Below are positions 1 to 7,739 of a DNA stretch of 25,014 nt, piece after piece. Source of the stretch: Phyllobacteriaceae bacterium UBA1940 (lineage in GTDB: Bacteria; Pseudomonadota; Alphaproteobacteria; Rhizobiales; Rhizobiaceae); NCBI GenBank assembly GCA_002336975.1, contig DDFA01000011.1:1-25014 (forward strand), in the 5' to 3' direction. Under the pieces are notes generated by a model. The model saw only the letters and a list, made by a program, of their open reading frames with translations. It did not search any database and had not been told where the DNA came from. A program made the translations under genes and the position numbers. Every line of letters starts with the position of its first letter. Position 1 is the first letter of the stretch.

Positions 1-512
1 AGGACATGCTGCGCTGCATTCGCTGTGGCGCCTGCATGAACCATTGCCCGGTCTATCACGCGGTCGGCGGCCATGCTTATGGCTGGGTCTATCCCGGGCC
101 GATGGGCGCGGTGCTGACGCCGTCGCTGATCGGCGTCGACAAGGGCGGGCACCTGCCCAACGCGTCGACTTTTTGCGGCCGCTGCGAAAGCGTCTGCCCG
201 ATGCGCATTCCGCTGCCGAAGATGATGCGGCACTGGCGCGAACGCGAGTTCGAGCGCGGCCTCAATCCGGCGACGACCCGCTACGGGCTTGGCGTGTGGG
301 CCTGGTTCGCCAAGCGGCCATCGCTTTACCACCTGGCGGCGTCGTTCGGCATTCCGATGATCAGACTGGCGGCGTTTGGACGCGACCGGTTCAAATGGCT
401 GCCATTCGCCGGCGCATGGACAAAACACCGTGACCTGCCCGCGCCGCAGGGACGCACATTCATGCAGCAATGGCGCGACCGCGACGCGGTCTCCAAACAG
501 GGGTCGAGATGA
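1..512 (+). CDS. lutB: Lactate utilization iron-sulfur protein LutB, C-terminal part (cut by window start)
   Basis: The reading frame is already open at the first base; first complete codon is at position 3. Only the C-terminal ~170 residues are present. They hold two ferredoxin-like cysteine clusters: CIRCGACMNHCP and CGRCESVCP, the pattern of the dicluster [4Fe-4S] region of LutB/YkgF. In the family, LutABC together oxidise L-lactate to pyruvate in the cytoplasm, with LutB thought to relay electrons. The N-terminal LUD domain and presumably lutA lie upstream, outside the window. The stop codon TGA (510-512) overlaps the ATG of lutC, so the two are translationally coupled. The tail after the second cluster is basic and Trp/Arg rich, usual for this family. 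Family assignment is firm from the cysteine pattern and the neighbour; the lactate substrate is inferred from the family. Confidence 0.93.
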   Translation, partial: DMLRCIRCGACMNHCPVYHAVGGHAYGWVYPGPMGAVLTPSLIGVDKGGHLPNASTFCGRCESVCPMRIPLPKMMRHWREREFERGLNPATTRYGLGVWAWFAKRPSLYHLAASFGIPMIRLAAFGRDRFKWLPFAGAWTKHRDLPAPQGRTFMQQWRDRDAVSKQGSR

Positions 513-1180
513 GCGGACGCGACGCGATCATGGCCAAGGTCCGCGCCTCGGTCGGGGCAGGGCCAGGCGACGCCGAACGGCGCGCGGCGATTGAAGATCG
601 CATCGCCAGGGCGCCGAGCGGCATCATTCCCGAACGCGGCAAGCTGCCGGCCGACGCACGCACCAAACTGTTTGTGAAGCAGGCGGAAAAGGTGTCGGCC
701 AGCGTCAAGCATGTCGCCTCGTCCGCCGATGTGCCAAAAGCCGTGTCGAACTATCTCAGGTCGAAGAACCTGCCGGCTTCGGTGCGCATGGGCGCCGACA
801 AGAGACTGTCGAAAATGCCGTGGACCGACCAGAAGGCGCTCGAGGTGCTGAGCGGTCCGTCCGATGGCCGCGACGCGGTGGGGGTCAGCCATGCTTTTGG
901 CGGCATCGCCGAAACCGGAACGCTGGTGATGACGTCCGGCAAGGACAATCCGTCGACGATCAATTTCCTGCCGGAGCATCACATCGTCGTCATCGACGCC
1001 AAGGACGTCGACGGCGACATGGAGGCGGTTCTCGCCAAGGTCCGCAAGAAATTCGGCAAGGGCGAGATGCCGAGGACGCTCAACTTCATCACCGGCCCGT
1101 CACGGTCGGGCGACATCGAGCAGAAGATCATCCTCGGCGCGCACGGGCCGCGCGCACTGCACATCATCGTCGTCGGCTGA
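509..1180 (+). CDS. lutC: Lactate utilization protein C (LUD domain)
   Basis: 223 residues. I chose the ATG at 509, overlapping the lutB stop (ATGA), with AGGGG a few bases upstream; an ATG at 470 would lie well inside lutB. The C-terminal half has the LUD-domain signature: GIAETGTLV around residue 135, HHIVVI, and a C-terminal ITGPSRSGDIEQ followed by LGAHGPRALHII. LutC is a subunit of the LutABC complex for oxidation of L-lactate to pyruvate, allowing growth on lactate; its own catalytic role is not settled. It is the last gene of the lut operon here: the next gene begins about 48 bp later and is an unrelated phosphatase. No regulator or lactate permease is visible in the window. Confidence 0.93.
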   Translation: MSGRDAIMAKVRASVGAGPGDAERRAAIEDRIARAPSGIIPERGKLPADARTKLFVKQAEKVSASVKHVASSADVPKAVSNYLRSKNLPASVRMGADKRLSKMPWTDQKALEVLSGPSDGRDAVGVSHAFGGIAETGTLVMTSGKDNPSTINFLPEHHIVVIDAKDVDGDMEAVLAKVRKKFGKGEMPRTLNFITGPSRSGDIEQKIILGAHGPRALHIIVVG

Positions 1181-1227
1181 TCGTCTTGGCCGGCATTCAT
1201 TATCTGGACGCCGCCGCTCCACCCGGC

Positions 1228-1932
1228 ATGCGGCTCTACGCCATCGGCGACGTCCATGGCCGTCTCGATCTGCTTGAAGAGATGCATCGGCGCATAGCCG
1301 CCGAACTGGCCGACGACCCGCCGGCCGATTGGCGCATCATCCATCTCGGCGACTATGTCGACCGTGGGCCCGATTCGCGTGGCGTCATCGATTTCCTGAT
1401 CGCCGCGCAGGCGCACGACGAGCGCAATCTGGCGGTGCTTGGCAATCATGACGCGGGCTTTCTCGAATTTCTCGCGACCCCGGACGCCGAAAGTATCTTC
1501 GCCCGCCACGGCGGAGCCGCGACGGCCATGTCCTACGGCGTCGCGGACCCCGACTTCCGCGACCCCCGCACAGCAGAGGCGCTGGGACGGCTGGCGCCGG
1601 CCGAACACCGGCAGTTCATCGGCGCCCTGCCGCTGTCGCACTCATTCGGCGATTTTTTCTTCTGCCACGCGGGCATACGCCCCGGCGTGCCACTGGACGA
1701 CCAGACAAGAAGCGACCTGATCTGGATCAGGGGCGAATTTCACAACTGGCCGGGCCTGTTCGACAAGGTGATCGTGCACGGACACACGCCCCATCACGAA
1801 GCGGAAGTCTTGCCCAATCGGGTCAATGTCGACACCGAAGCCTGGCGCTCCGGCGTGCTGACGGCGCTGGTCGTCGAGGGAATCAGAAAATGGCTTATCG
1901 CCGTCGACGCCCCCGTCCAATCAACGATTTGA
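1228..1932 (+). CDS. Metallophosphoesterase, PPP family serine/threonine phosphatase-like
   Basis: 234 residues if it starts at ATG 1228. All PPP metal and catalytic motifs are present in order: GDVHG (D8, H10), GDYVDRG (D42, D45, R46), GNHD (N73-H74-D75), CHAG near residue 150 and HGHTPH near residue 185. This predicts a two-metal (Mn/Fe) active site. The bacterial relatives hydrolyse phosphoserine/threonine or diadenosine tetraphosphate; the sequence does not distinguish these. The start is uncertain: there is no convincing Shine-Dalgarno before 1228, and a TTG at 1186 in frame would add 14 residues with no further domain. It follows lutC by about 48 bp and may be co-transcribed, but it has no evident link with lactate metabolism. 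Confidence 0.88.
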   Translation: MRLYAIGDVHGRLDLLEEMHRRIAAELADDPPADWRIIHLGDYVDRGPDSRGVIDFLIAAQAHDERNLAVLGNHDAGFLEFLATPDAESIFARHGGAATAMSYGVADPDFRDPRTAEALGRLAPAEHRQFIGALPLSHSFGDFFFCHAGIRPGVPLDDQTRSDLIWIRGEFHNWPGLFDKVIVHGHTPHHEAEVLPNRVNVDTEAWRSGVLTALVVEGIRKWLIAVDAPVQSTI

Positions 1933-1999
1933 CGCCTCCGTCCTGTCCGGCGCGCCAGACGGCGCGACGCCCAAAAAGGCCGGAAGTGTGAAAGCGAGG

Positions 2000-2137
2000 T
2001 CAGCGGGTGGCGTTAACGCCGTAACCGTCGATGGGAGGGTGGCCCGCAGCGGCGTCGCCGACATAGACCGCGGCGCCCCAGAGGAGGATGCCGGAAAGCA
2101 TTGAGAAGGACAGGAACGCGGCTTTCAAGGGAGTCAT
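2000..2137 (-). CDS. Small single-pass membrane protein, unrecognised (45 aa)
   Basis: A short frame read on the minus strand from ATG at 2137 to TGA at 2000-2002. The peptide starts MTPLKAAFLSFSMLSG, continues with a hydrophobic stretch up to about residue 31 (ILLWGAAVYVGDAAAG) and ends in a short polar tail (HPPIDGYGVNATR). This is the layout of a small inner-membrane protein with one helix (residues about 6-26) and a short periplasmic tail, or a signal-peptide-like exported peptide. A weak purine stretch (ACAGAG) precedes the ATG. Codon use fits the genome (GC-rich third positions). It is downstream of the amidotransferase gene on the same strand, about 210 bp away, with hairpins between. 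I do not recognise the family and give no function. Confidence 0.5.
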   Translation of the reverse strand: MTPLKAAFLSFSMLSGILLWGAAVYVGDAAAGHPPIDGYGVNATR

Positions 2138-2203
2138 CTCTGTTTCAGTCCAACCGATAATGCCTGATCAACCTTACTGTTGCGTTGCCAACGGAAAGAA
2201 TCT

Positions 2204-2233
2204 GCGTCCCACGATCCCCCGATCGCGGGACGC
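2204..2233. other. Strong inverted repeat between two genes
   Basis: GCGTCCC (2204-2210), one mismatch, CGATC (2212-2216), four-base loop CCCC, GATCG (2221-2225), one mismatch, GGGACGC (2227-2233). This is a 13-position stem with a single A-C mismatch. There is no U-tract on either side, so it is not a typical terminator. It sits in the leader/promoter region of the 45-aa membrane protein gene and downstream of the amidotransferase. It could be a structured leader, a transcription-end structure or an operator; nothing further can be said. Confidence 0.5.
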
Positions 2234-2316
2234 CGCGCCCGTCCCGACACGCGGTGGGGCCAATAGTCTGACAACTGTCCAAATGGAAGCGTCGCTAGCG
2301 CAATATTAACCGATTC

Positions 2317-2334
2317 AAATGCCTCGTGGCATTT
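2317..2334 (-). terminator. Possible weak terminator of the amidotransferase gene
   Basis: AAATGCC, loop TCGT, GGCATTT form a perfect 7-bp stem with a 4-nt loop, lying 17 nt beyond the stop of the minus-strand amidotransferase gene. The A/T-rich stem ends give a short U run on the minus strand, but no long U-tract follows, so termination would be inefficient. Confidence 0.4.
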
Positions 2335-2350
2335 TCGCCACTGCGCGACG

Positions 2351-3061
2351 TCAGGACGACGGGCGAATTGTGCCGATCCATGCCCACGCGATGGCCAGGC
2401 CAACCGCATCCGCCCTGGGGCCGAAGGTTTCGGCATCGAAACGCCGGCGTTCATCCCAATCCGGCCGGCGGCTGGAAATCGTCTCGACAAAGGTCGAACT
2501 CCATTCGTCGACCAGCCGGCGATCAGCTTCGAAATGGAACTGGACGCCGTAGGCGGCGCGGCCGACCCTGAACGCCTGATTGTGCGCAGCGTCGTTGCCG
2601 GCCAGGCGGACCGCATGGCGCGGCAAGGTGAAGGTGTCGTCGTGCCACTGGAAGATCGGAAAGCGGTCGCCGGCGACGCCCAGCACCGGATCGGCCTGGC
2701 CCTCCGGCGTCAAGGCGACGTCGCACCAGCCGAATTCAGGCGCAACGCCGACCAGATTGTCGGCGCCGCACGCGCGCGCCAGCAACTGGCTGCCGAGACA
2801 AATGCCGAGCACCGAGCGGCCCGAGTGAGCGAAGTCGCGCATCAGGTCCGTCAGCGCCGGCAGCCAGGGCGAGCCTTCGTCATCCAGTGCATTCTGCGCG
2901 CCGCCAAGCACGATCATCGCATCGAAACCGTCCGGCGAGCGCGGCAGGGCGTCGCCGTCGAACGCCAACACCTCGACAAGTTCGGCCCCTGCCTCGCGCA
3001 GCGGCTGCTCAAGCTGCCCGAGGCCAGTACCCGGAAAATTCTGCACGACGGCGATTTTCAT
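2351..3061 (-). CDS. Class I glutamine amidotransferase (GMP synthase-like, C26 family)
   Basis: 236 residues from ATG 3061 (MKIAVVQNFPG), preceded by AAGGAC as ribosome site. The catalytic triad of class-I glutaminases is complete: nucleophile C88 in GICLGSQ, and H176 and E178 in YGVQFHFEAD. The oxyanion region VLGGAQN is near residue 51. It is a stand-alone glutaminase domain, like many GuaA-type or gamma-glutamyl-hydrolase-like proteins that deaminate glutamine or cleave gamma-glutamyl bonds; no synthetase domain is attached, so the acceptor is unknown. It is divergent from the Ada-like gene, with a 67-bp shared upstream region. Confidence 0.9.
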   Translation of the reverse strand: MKIAVVQNFPGTGLGQLEQPLREAGAELVEVLAFDGDALPRSPDGFDAMIVLGGAQNALDDEGSPWLPALTDLMRDFAHSGRSVLGICLGSQLLARACGADNLVGVAPEFGWCDVALTPEGQADPVLGVAGDRFPIFQWHDDTFTLPRHAVRLAGNDAAHNQAFRVGRAAYGVQFHFEADRRLVDEWSSTFVETISSRRPDWDERRRFDAETFGPRADAVGLAIAWAWIGTIRPSS

Positions 3062-3128
3062 GGTCCAGCAAGTCCTTTCGATCCGATTCACGGCTATCAT
3101 GCGCCACACCGCGCGCAAAGGAGCAGCC

Positions 3129-3776
3129 ATGCCGTTTCAGAACCGGGTCGACCCGTTCGGCGAGATACGCGCGGTGGCCGCGCGCGGCCTGTTCACCGGC
3201 AATCGTGGAACGATCCACGATGACAAGACCCGCGCACTGACCAGGCGGCGTTGGGCGACGAAAATGTGGATCATCTGCGATTGCGGTTTCAAGGGACGCA
3301 AGCGCGACGTGATGGGCCGCAATCGCCCGAATGGCGGTCCGGGCTGGACCAATCTGTTCTTTCTCGACGAGGCGACGGCGCTGGCGGCCGGCCACCGGCC
3401 GTGCTTCGAGTGCCGGCGCGAGGCGGCGCGCCAATTCGCCGGCGCGTTTGCAGAAGGTCAGGGAGTCGAACGGATCAGCGCGCCTCAGATGGACGCGATC
3501 CTGCACCCGCAGCGCCGCGCGGCCGGGGCGACGCCGCCAACGCTCGATGCAGGACAGGTCGCCGCCCTGCCCGACGGAGCGATGATCGCCGTCGACGGCG
3601 CGGCATACGCGGTCCGCCACGGTTCGCTGCGGCGGTGGTCGTTCGAGGGTTATGGCCCGGTGGCTCAAATCGGACCCGGGTTTGCAGAACTGCTGACACC
3701 GCCCGCCACGGTCGCGGCGCTCAAGGCGGGCTACGCGCCGGCGTGGCGTGCGTGGGATCAAACCAGGGTCGATTGA
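3129..3776 (+). CDS. Uncharacterised protein with Ada-like zinc-binding motif
   Basis: 215 residues from ATG 3129, chosen because AAAGGAG lies just upstream (about 3118-3124) and the peptide MPFQNRVDPFGEI begins a well-formed domain. It has four cysteines in two pairs: C50-x-C52 (IICDC) and C92-x2-C95 in ALAAGHRPCFECRR. The second half strongly resembles the end of the N-terminal metal domain of the Ada repair protein (an 'AxxAGxRPCxxC' pattern), where four cysteines bind zinc and one accepts a methyl group from methylphosphotriesters. A basic stretch between the pairs (GRKRDVMGRNRPN) could bind nucleic acid. No AraC or methyltransferase domain follows; the C-terminal ~120 residues match nothing I can name. 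Function is unknown; nucleic-acid binding or alkyl-damage sensing is only an inference. Confidence 0.8.
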   Translation: MPFQNRVDPFGEIRAVAARGLFTGNRGTIHDDKTRALTRRRWATKMWIICDCGFKGRKRDVMGRNRPNGGPGWTNLFFLDEATALAAGHRPCFECRREAARQFAGAFAEGQGVERISAPQMDAILHPQRRAAGATPPTLDAGQVAALPDGAMIAVDGAAYAVRHGSLRRWSFEGYGPVAQIGPGFAELLTPPATVAALKAGYAPAWRAWDQTRVD

Positions 3777-4147
3777 TCGCGCACCGGCACTTCCGGCAGA
3801 TCGTAATAGTCACCCTTCGATTCCGGGTAGAGTTGGCTTTCGATGCGGAGGCCCGTGGGGCCGTCGATCGTCCCTGCAAATATTGAAATGTTCAGATTTC
3901 CGGTCCGACGCCAGAACAGGTTCGATCCGCAGGCGTCGCAGAAGCCGCGTTCTGCATGTTCCGATGAACGGAACCATTTCAGCGTCCCTCCTTCAATGTC
4001 GATATCGGCAGCCAAACATTGCGTGGCGGCGACGTAGTGGCCGGAGGTTTTTCGGCATTGGGTGCAATGACAGGCGACGACCGGCCTCAATTTTCCCCTG
4101 ATCCTAAAACGAACGCCGGCACACAGGCAGGATCCCTGCTTCTCCAT
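3758..4147 (-). CDS. GFA family protein (glutathione-dependent formaldehyde-activating enzyme-like)
   Basis: 129 residues from ATG 4147. A TTG twelve bases upstream also keeps the frame, but the G-rich stretch GGGGGGTGGA serves better as the ribosome site for 4147. Seven cysteines fall in the GFA/CENP-V zinc pattern: C7-x-C9 (SCLCAGVRF), C26-x-C28-x2-C31 (CHCTQCRK) and C70-x2-C73 ([10 protein letters not shown]). Such proteins bind two zinc ions. Gfa itself promotes S-hydroxymethylglutathione formation, but most paralogues are of unproven activity. The 3' end overlaps the Ada-like gene tail-to-tail by 19 bp (3758-3776). A glutathione biosynthesis gene (gshA) lies 1 kb away, which may be chance. 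Confidence 0.9.
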   Translation of the reverse strand: MEKQGSCLCAGVRFRIRGKLRPVVACHCTQCRKTSGHYVAATQCLAADIDIEGGTLKWFRSSEHAERGFCDACGSNLFWRRTGNLNISIFAGTIDGPTGLRIESQLYPESKGDYYDLPEVPVRDQSTLV

Positions 4148-4296
4148 TCCACCCCCCAAAAAAACATTGGCAAAGATGTCGCGAATATGGCGTCAGTGCG
4201 CTTGCCGCTACGACATTTCGCGTCGTCCGCACGCCGGTCAGCCGACGTATTCGAGTCCCTCTTGATCTTGCCGCATTGACGGTATTTGTGTCGTCA

Positions 4297-5031
4297 ATGC
4301 GCGCAAATTACCGAATGCAGCGGCTGTTTGTGCCGCAGCCGCTGCGGGACGGCGGAACGATCGAACCCGACCGGCAGCAGGCCCACTACCTGACCAATGT
4401 GCTGCGCATGCAGCCGGGCAGCCAGTTGCTTGTCTTCAATGGCGAAGACGGCGAATGGCTTGCGGAGATCGCCGAGGCGACCAGGAAGACCCTGACGCTG
4501 GCGCTGACCATGCAGGTACGCCCGCAGCCGGCGCCGTCGGATCTGGTGTATTGTTTCGCGCCGCTCAAGGCCGGTCGGCTCGACTACATGATCCAGAAGG
4601 CCGTCGAAATGGGCGCTGGCGTGCTGCAGCCGGTCATCACCCAGCACACGCAGATATCCAATGTCGGGACCGACCGCATCCGCGCCAATGCGATCGAGGC
4701 GGCCGAACAGTGCGGCATCCTCGCGATCCCGCAGGTGCGCGAGCCAGTCAAACTCGACCGGCTGATCTGGGAATGGGACGACGCCAGACGACTGATCTTT
4801 TGCGACGAAGGCGCCAACACCAACAATCCCGCGCCGGCATTGAAAGCGATCAAGGAAGAGCATCTCGGCCTGCTTGTCGGCCCCGAAGGCGGATTTTCCG
4901 ACGAGGAACGGCGTCAGTTGCGCGCCCTGCCCTATGTGACGTCGATCCCGCTTGGGCCTCGCATTCTGCGCGCCGATACAGCAGCCGTGGCCGCGATGGC
5001 GGTGGTCCAGGCTATGATCGGGGATTGGTGA
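4297..5031 (+). CDS. rsmE: 16S rRNA (uracil-1498-N3)-methyltransferase RsmE
   Basis: 244 residues. The start at ATG 4297 gives [12 protein letters not shown]; an in-frame TTG at 4276 and an ATG at 4309 are alternatives, and no good ribosome site marks any of them. The N-terminal PUA-like part (residues ~1-75) contains HYLTNVLRM. The C-terminal SPOUT knot has [13 protein letters not shown] (~residue 190) and [15 protein letters not shown] near the end, which form the SAM-binding knot. The enzyme methylates N3 of U1498 in 16S rRNA in the assembled small subunit. It lies immediately upstream of gshA (114-bp gap), a pairing that I believe is common in Rhizobiales (from memory, not checked). Confidence 0.96.
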   Translation: MRANYRMQRLFVPQPLRDGGTIEPDRQQAHYLTNVLRMQPGSQLLVFNGEDGEWLAEIAEATRKTLTLALTMQVRPQPAPSDLVYCFAPLKAGRLDYMIQKAVEMGAGVLQPVITQHTQISNVGTDRIRANAIEAAEQCGILAIPQVREPVKLDRLIWEWDDARRLIFCDEGANTNNPAPALKAIKEEHLGLLVGPEGGFSDEERRQLRALPYVTSIPLGPRILRADTAAVAAMAVVQAMIGDW

Positions 5032-5145
5032 GCAGACCCGCAGGCTCACGCTCAAGAGCAGTTGATAGGCCAGTCAGCGGAATTCACTTGCCGTGAGCGC
5101 CGCTTTCCGGCCAAAGGTCGCGCAGACTTAGTGCCGGGGGAACGG

Positions 5146-6519
5146 ATGGCGCGCGACACGACCGACAACAGCCCGATCGAGAGCATGGACGAGCTCGTCG
5201 CCTGGATCGCCAAGGGCAACAAGCCGCGCGACCAGTGGCGCATCGGCACCGAGCACGAAAAATTCCCCTTCTATGTCGACGGCAACGCCCCGGTTCCCTA
5301 TGCGGGGCCCCGCGGCATCGAGGCGCTGCTGAAAGGCATGCAGGCCATGCTCGGCTGGGAGCCGATCATCGACGCCGGAAATGTCATCGGCCTGGTGGAA
5401 CCGACCGGACAGGGTGCGATCTCGCTCGAACCGGGCGGTCAGTTCGAACTGTCCGGCGCGCCGCTCGAATCGATCCACCAGACCTGTCGCGAGGGCAATG
5501 CGCACCTGGCGCAGCTGCGCGAGATCGCCGAGCCGCTGGGCATCCGCTTCCTCGGGCTGGGCGGCAGCCCGAAATGGACGCTGGCAGAAACACCGCGCAT
5601 GCCGAAGTCGCGCTACGAGATCATGACCCGTTACATGCCCAAGGTCGGCAGGCACGGGCTCGACATGATGTACCGCACCTGCACCATCCAGGTTAACCTC
5701 GATTTCGACAGCGAAGCCGACATGCGGCGCAAGATGCAGGTCTCGCTGAAGCTGCAGCCGCTGGCGACGGCGCTGTTCGCCAATTCGCCCTTCACGGACG
5801 GCAAGCCGAACGGGCTGCAGAGCTGGCGCGGCGAGATCTGGCGCGACACCGACAACCAGCGTTCGGGGCTGAAACAGTTCTGCTTCTCGCCCGATTTCGG
5901 TTTCGCCGACTATGTCGAGTGGGCGCTCGACGTGCCGATGTATTTTGTTATCCGCGACGGTCGCTACCACGACATGACGCATATGACGTTCCGGCAGTTC
6001 ATGGCGGGCGATGCGCGCAATGACGTGCCGGACGGGCTGCCGACCATCGGCGACTGGGCGAACCACCTGTCGACGCTGTTCCCCGATGTGCGGCTGAAGC
6101 GCTTCCTTGAAATGCGCGGCGCAGACGGTGGCCCGTGGCGGCGCATCTGCGCGCTGCCGGCGTTTTGGGTCGGCCTGCTCTACGATCCGGCCGCGCTCGA
6201 CGCCGCCGAGGCGATGACGCGCGACTGGACGTATGAAGACGTGCGGCAGATGCGCGACGACGCGCCGGCGCAGGGCCTGACGGCGCAATTCCGCGGCCGG
6301 CCCCTGCTCGACCTGGCGCGCGAGACGCTGGCGATATCCCGGCTGGGGCTGGAGAATCGCGGCCGCAAGAACCGCGACGGCTACGACGAGACCAGCTTCC
6401 TCGGCACGCTCGACGAGGTGGTGGCGCGCGGCGCGACCAGCGCCCAGGAAATGGTGACGGCGTTCGGCACCCGCTGGGGCGGCTCGATCGAGCCGGTGTT
6501 CATGGAATACGCCTACTGA
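5146..6519 (+). CDS. gshA: Glutamate-cysteine ligase (plant-type, GCS2 family)
   Basis: 457 residues from ATG 5146 (MARDTTDNSP), with GGGGGAACGG directly upstream as ribosome site; an ATG at 5062 would add a tail without a ribosome site. Motifs of the proteobacterial/plant-type enzyme are present: GTEHEKFPFYVDG near residue 40, ISLEPGGQFELSG near residue 95, and MYRTCTIQVNLDF near residue 177. It catalyses the ATP-dependent ligation of glutamate and cysteine, the first and rate-limiting step of glutathione synthesis in the cytosol. Length agrees with rhizobial homologues. Its stop codon is only one base from the left end of a MITE-like element, so its 3' end and any terminator have been shaped by that insertion. 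Confidence 0.96.
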   Translation: MARDTTDNSPIESMDELVAWIAKGNKPRDQWRIGTEHEKFPFYVDGNAPVPYAGPRGIEALLKGMQAMLGWEPIIDAGNVIGLVEPTGQGAISLEPGGQFELSGAPLESIHQTCREGNAHLAQLREIAEPLGIRFLGLGGSPKWTLAETPRMPKSRYEIMTRYMPKVGRHGLDMMYRTCTIQVNLDFDSEADMRRKMQVSLKLQPLATALFANSPFTDGKPNGLQSWRGEIWRDTDNQRSGLKQFCFSPDFGFADYVEWALDVPMYFVIRDGRYHDMTHMTFRQFMAGDARNDVPDGLPTIGDWANHLSTLFPDVRLKRFLEMRGADGGPWRRICALPAFWVGLLYDPAALDAAEAMTRDWTYEDVRQMRDDAPAQGLTAQFRGRPLLDLARETLAISRLGLENRGRKNRDGYDETSFLGTLDEVVARGATSAQEMVTAFGTRWGGSIEPVFMEYAY

Positions 6520-6520
6520 G

Positions 6521-6882
6521 CTAGAGCCTCGTGCCGATATTGTGGTCCAATCTGTTTGTTGTTTGGTGAGACGATCCAGCAGGAGGGCGGCGAAGCCTCG
6601 ATGTGGTGCATCGCGCAAGCCGCCCGACGCAGTGGGCGTCCACCAAATACAAACCCTGCCCGTCGAATTGCCATTCGCAATTCGACCGACAAATATTTCC
6701 TGCCGACCAAACTTGTCCCGCTGCGCAGCAGCGGGGTTTGATCGGTGGGCCGGCGACGATTTGGGTCAAATCCATCGAGCCTGGTCTTGGCCGGGCCACC
6801 AGCCCGCCCATTGCCAAAGCTCTCGACCTTGTCCCAAACCGTCGCCGGCAGATTGAACCAGAATACCGGCGCGAGGCTCCAG
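6521..6882. mobile_element. MITE-like element with 34-bp terminal inverted repeats, no transposase
   Basis: The left end (6521-6554, starting CTAGAGCCTCG) and the reverse complement of the right end (6849-6882, starting CTGGAGCCTCG) agree at 29 of 34 positions. Shared blocks include GAGCCTCG, GCCG, TATT, TGGT and CAATCTG. The 362-bp interior has no convincing gene. It carries two perfect hairpins: GTCGAATTGC-CATTC-GCAATTCGAC (6662-6686) and CCCGCTGC-GCA-GCAGCGGG (6717-6735). The element fills the whole space between the convergent gshA (stop 6519) and gntR (stop 6889) genes. I see no clear target-site duplication, so exact ends could be 6524/6879. The family is not recognised; a non-autonomous derivative of an insertion sequence is the simplest reading. 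Confidence 0.65.
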
Positions 6883-6888
6883 GCGACG

Positions 6889-7632
6889 CTACCGGTCCAT
6901 CCGGATCGAAATGTCGCCGGTCAGGTTTTCCTGCAGACTGCGCACATAGCGGTCGACAAAGACTTTTGTGTGCTCATGCGCCAGTTGTTCGGCTAGCGCC
7001 GCGTCGCCGGCGACAATGGCGTCGATGATGTCGAAATGCTCCTTGGCCTGACGTTCGAGGTCGGCGTCGTCGAGACGGCCATAGAGATGGCGGCTGCGCA
7101 GGATGCGCAGTCCCAGCGTCAGCAGCCGGTCGTAGTGCGCAAACAGGTAAGGGTTGTGGCACGCCTCGGCGACGCGGGCGTGAAACCGCCGATTGGCCTC
7201 GGTCATGGTGATGGGATCGCGCTCGACGATCGCCGCCCTGAAAGCGTCCGCGGCGGTGCGCATCGCGGCAATGTCTTCGTCGCTGCGACGCCTGCATGCA
7301 AGGTGCACCACCGTGCGATGCGCCAGATCGGTCGCCTCGACGAAAAGCGGCAGGTCGCGAATGTCCAGCGGCGCAACCTGGGCCTGCCTGTTCGGCTCCA
7401 TGACGATCAGGTCTTCGGCGGCAAGGCGAACGAACGCCTCATGAATCGGGGTGCGCGACAGGCGCAGGCGCGACACCTGCTCGCGTTCGTCGAGCAGGCT
7501 GCCGGGGGCGAGCGTCAGGTCGAGAATGTCGGAGCGCAGCCGCTCATAGGCCTGGCTGACGCTGGTGCCCTTGGCGCGCGCAGGCGTCTCAGAGGGCTGG
7601 CTGCGTCTTTTGCCCCGCTCGGTTTGCGTCAT
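6889..7632 (-). CDS. GntR family transcriptional regulator, FadR/FCD subgroup
   Basis: 247 residues. An N-terminal winged helix-turn-helix spans about residues 25-90 (AYERLRSDILDLTLAPGSLLDE, written here only as YERLRSDIL and LSRTPIHEAFVRL). The C-terminal all-helical FCD domain (about 95-230) has the usual metal-binding histidine positions in RRFHARVAEACH, AKEHFDIID and LAHEHTKVF. FCD regulators bind carboxylic acids or related metabolites and usually repress adjacent catabolic or transport genes. It is the last gene of a four-gene minus-strand row (MFS, deacetylase, EamA, GntR) and probably controls it; the direct repeat upstream of the MFS promoter is a candidate site. A 107-bp gap before it holds a possible own promoter (TTGACC at 7727-7732, GACAAT at 7703-7708, 18-bp spacer). 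No good ribosome site is seen. Confidence 0.92.
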   Translation of the reverse strand: MTQTERGKRRSQPSETPARAKGTSVSQAYERLRSDILDLTLAPGSLLDEREQVSRLRLSRTPIHEAFVRLAAEDLIVMEPNRQAQVAPLDIRDLPLFVEATDLAHRTVVHLACRRRSDEDIAAMRTAADAFRAAIVERDPITMTEANRRFHARVAEACHNPYLFAHYDRLLTLGLRILRSRHLYGRLDDADLERQAKEHFDIIDAIVAGDAALAEQLAHEHTKVFVDRYVRSLQENLTGDISIRMDR

Positions 7633-7739
7633 GCAGCACCAGTCCAGTTCGTTGAGCGTTCAGCAAAAACAATCGCCGCGCGAGTCGGTCGTCTCGTCCG
7701 TCATTGTCGTCACCGAAGCAAGGCGCGGTCAACCGCGAC

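Noticed and set aside
1951..1966. Hairpin CGCGCC-AGAC-GGCGCG after the phosphatase gene as terminator
   Set aside because: Only 6 bp and no U-tract on the plus strand.
2088..2309. Plus-strand 73-codon frame between the phosphatase and the amidotransferase
   Set aside because: No ribosome site, mixed composition, and it opposes the more plausible 45-aa membrane peptide.
5128..6618. Long open frame antisense to gshA (496 codons)
   Set aside because: It mirrors a certain gene in a GC-rich genome, is Arg/His rich and has no domain; the same holds for long antisense frames over rsmE, xseA, the kinase and the MFS gene.
6524..6879. Known rhizobial repeats (RIME, Bru-RS) as identity of the element
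   Set aside because: Those are about 100-110 bp, and I cannot match the end sequence; the element is kept as an unassigned MITE-like unit. No target-site duplication could be defined.
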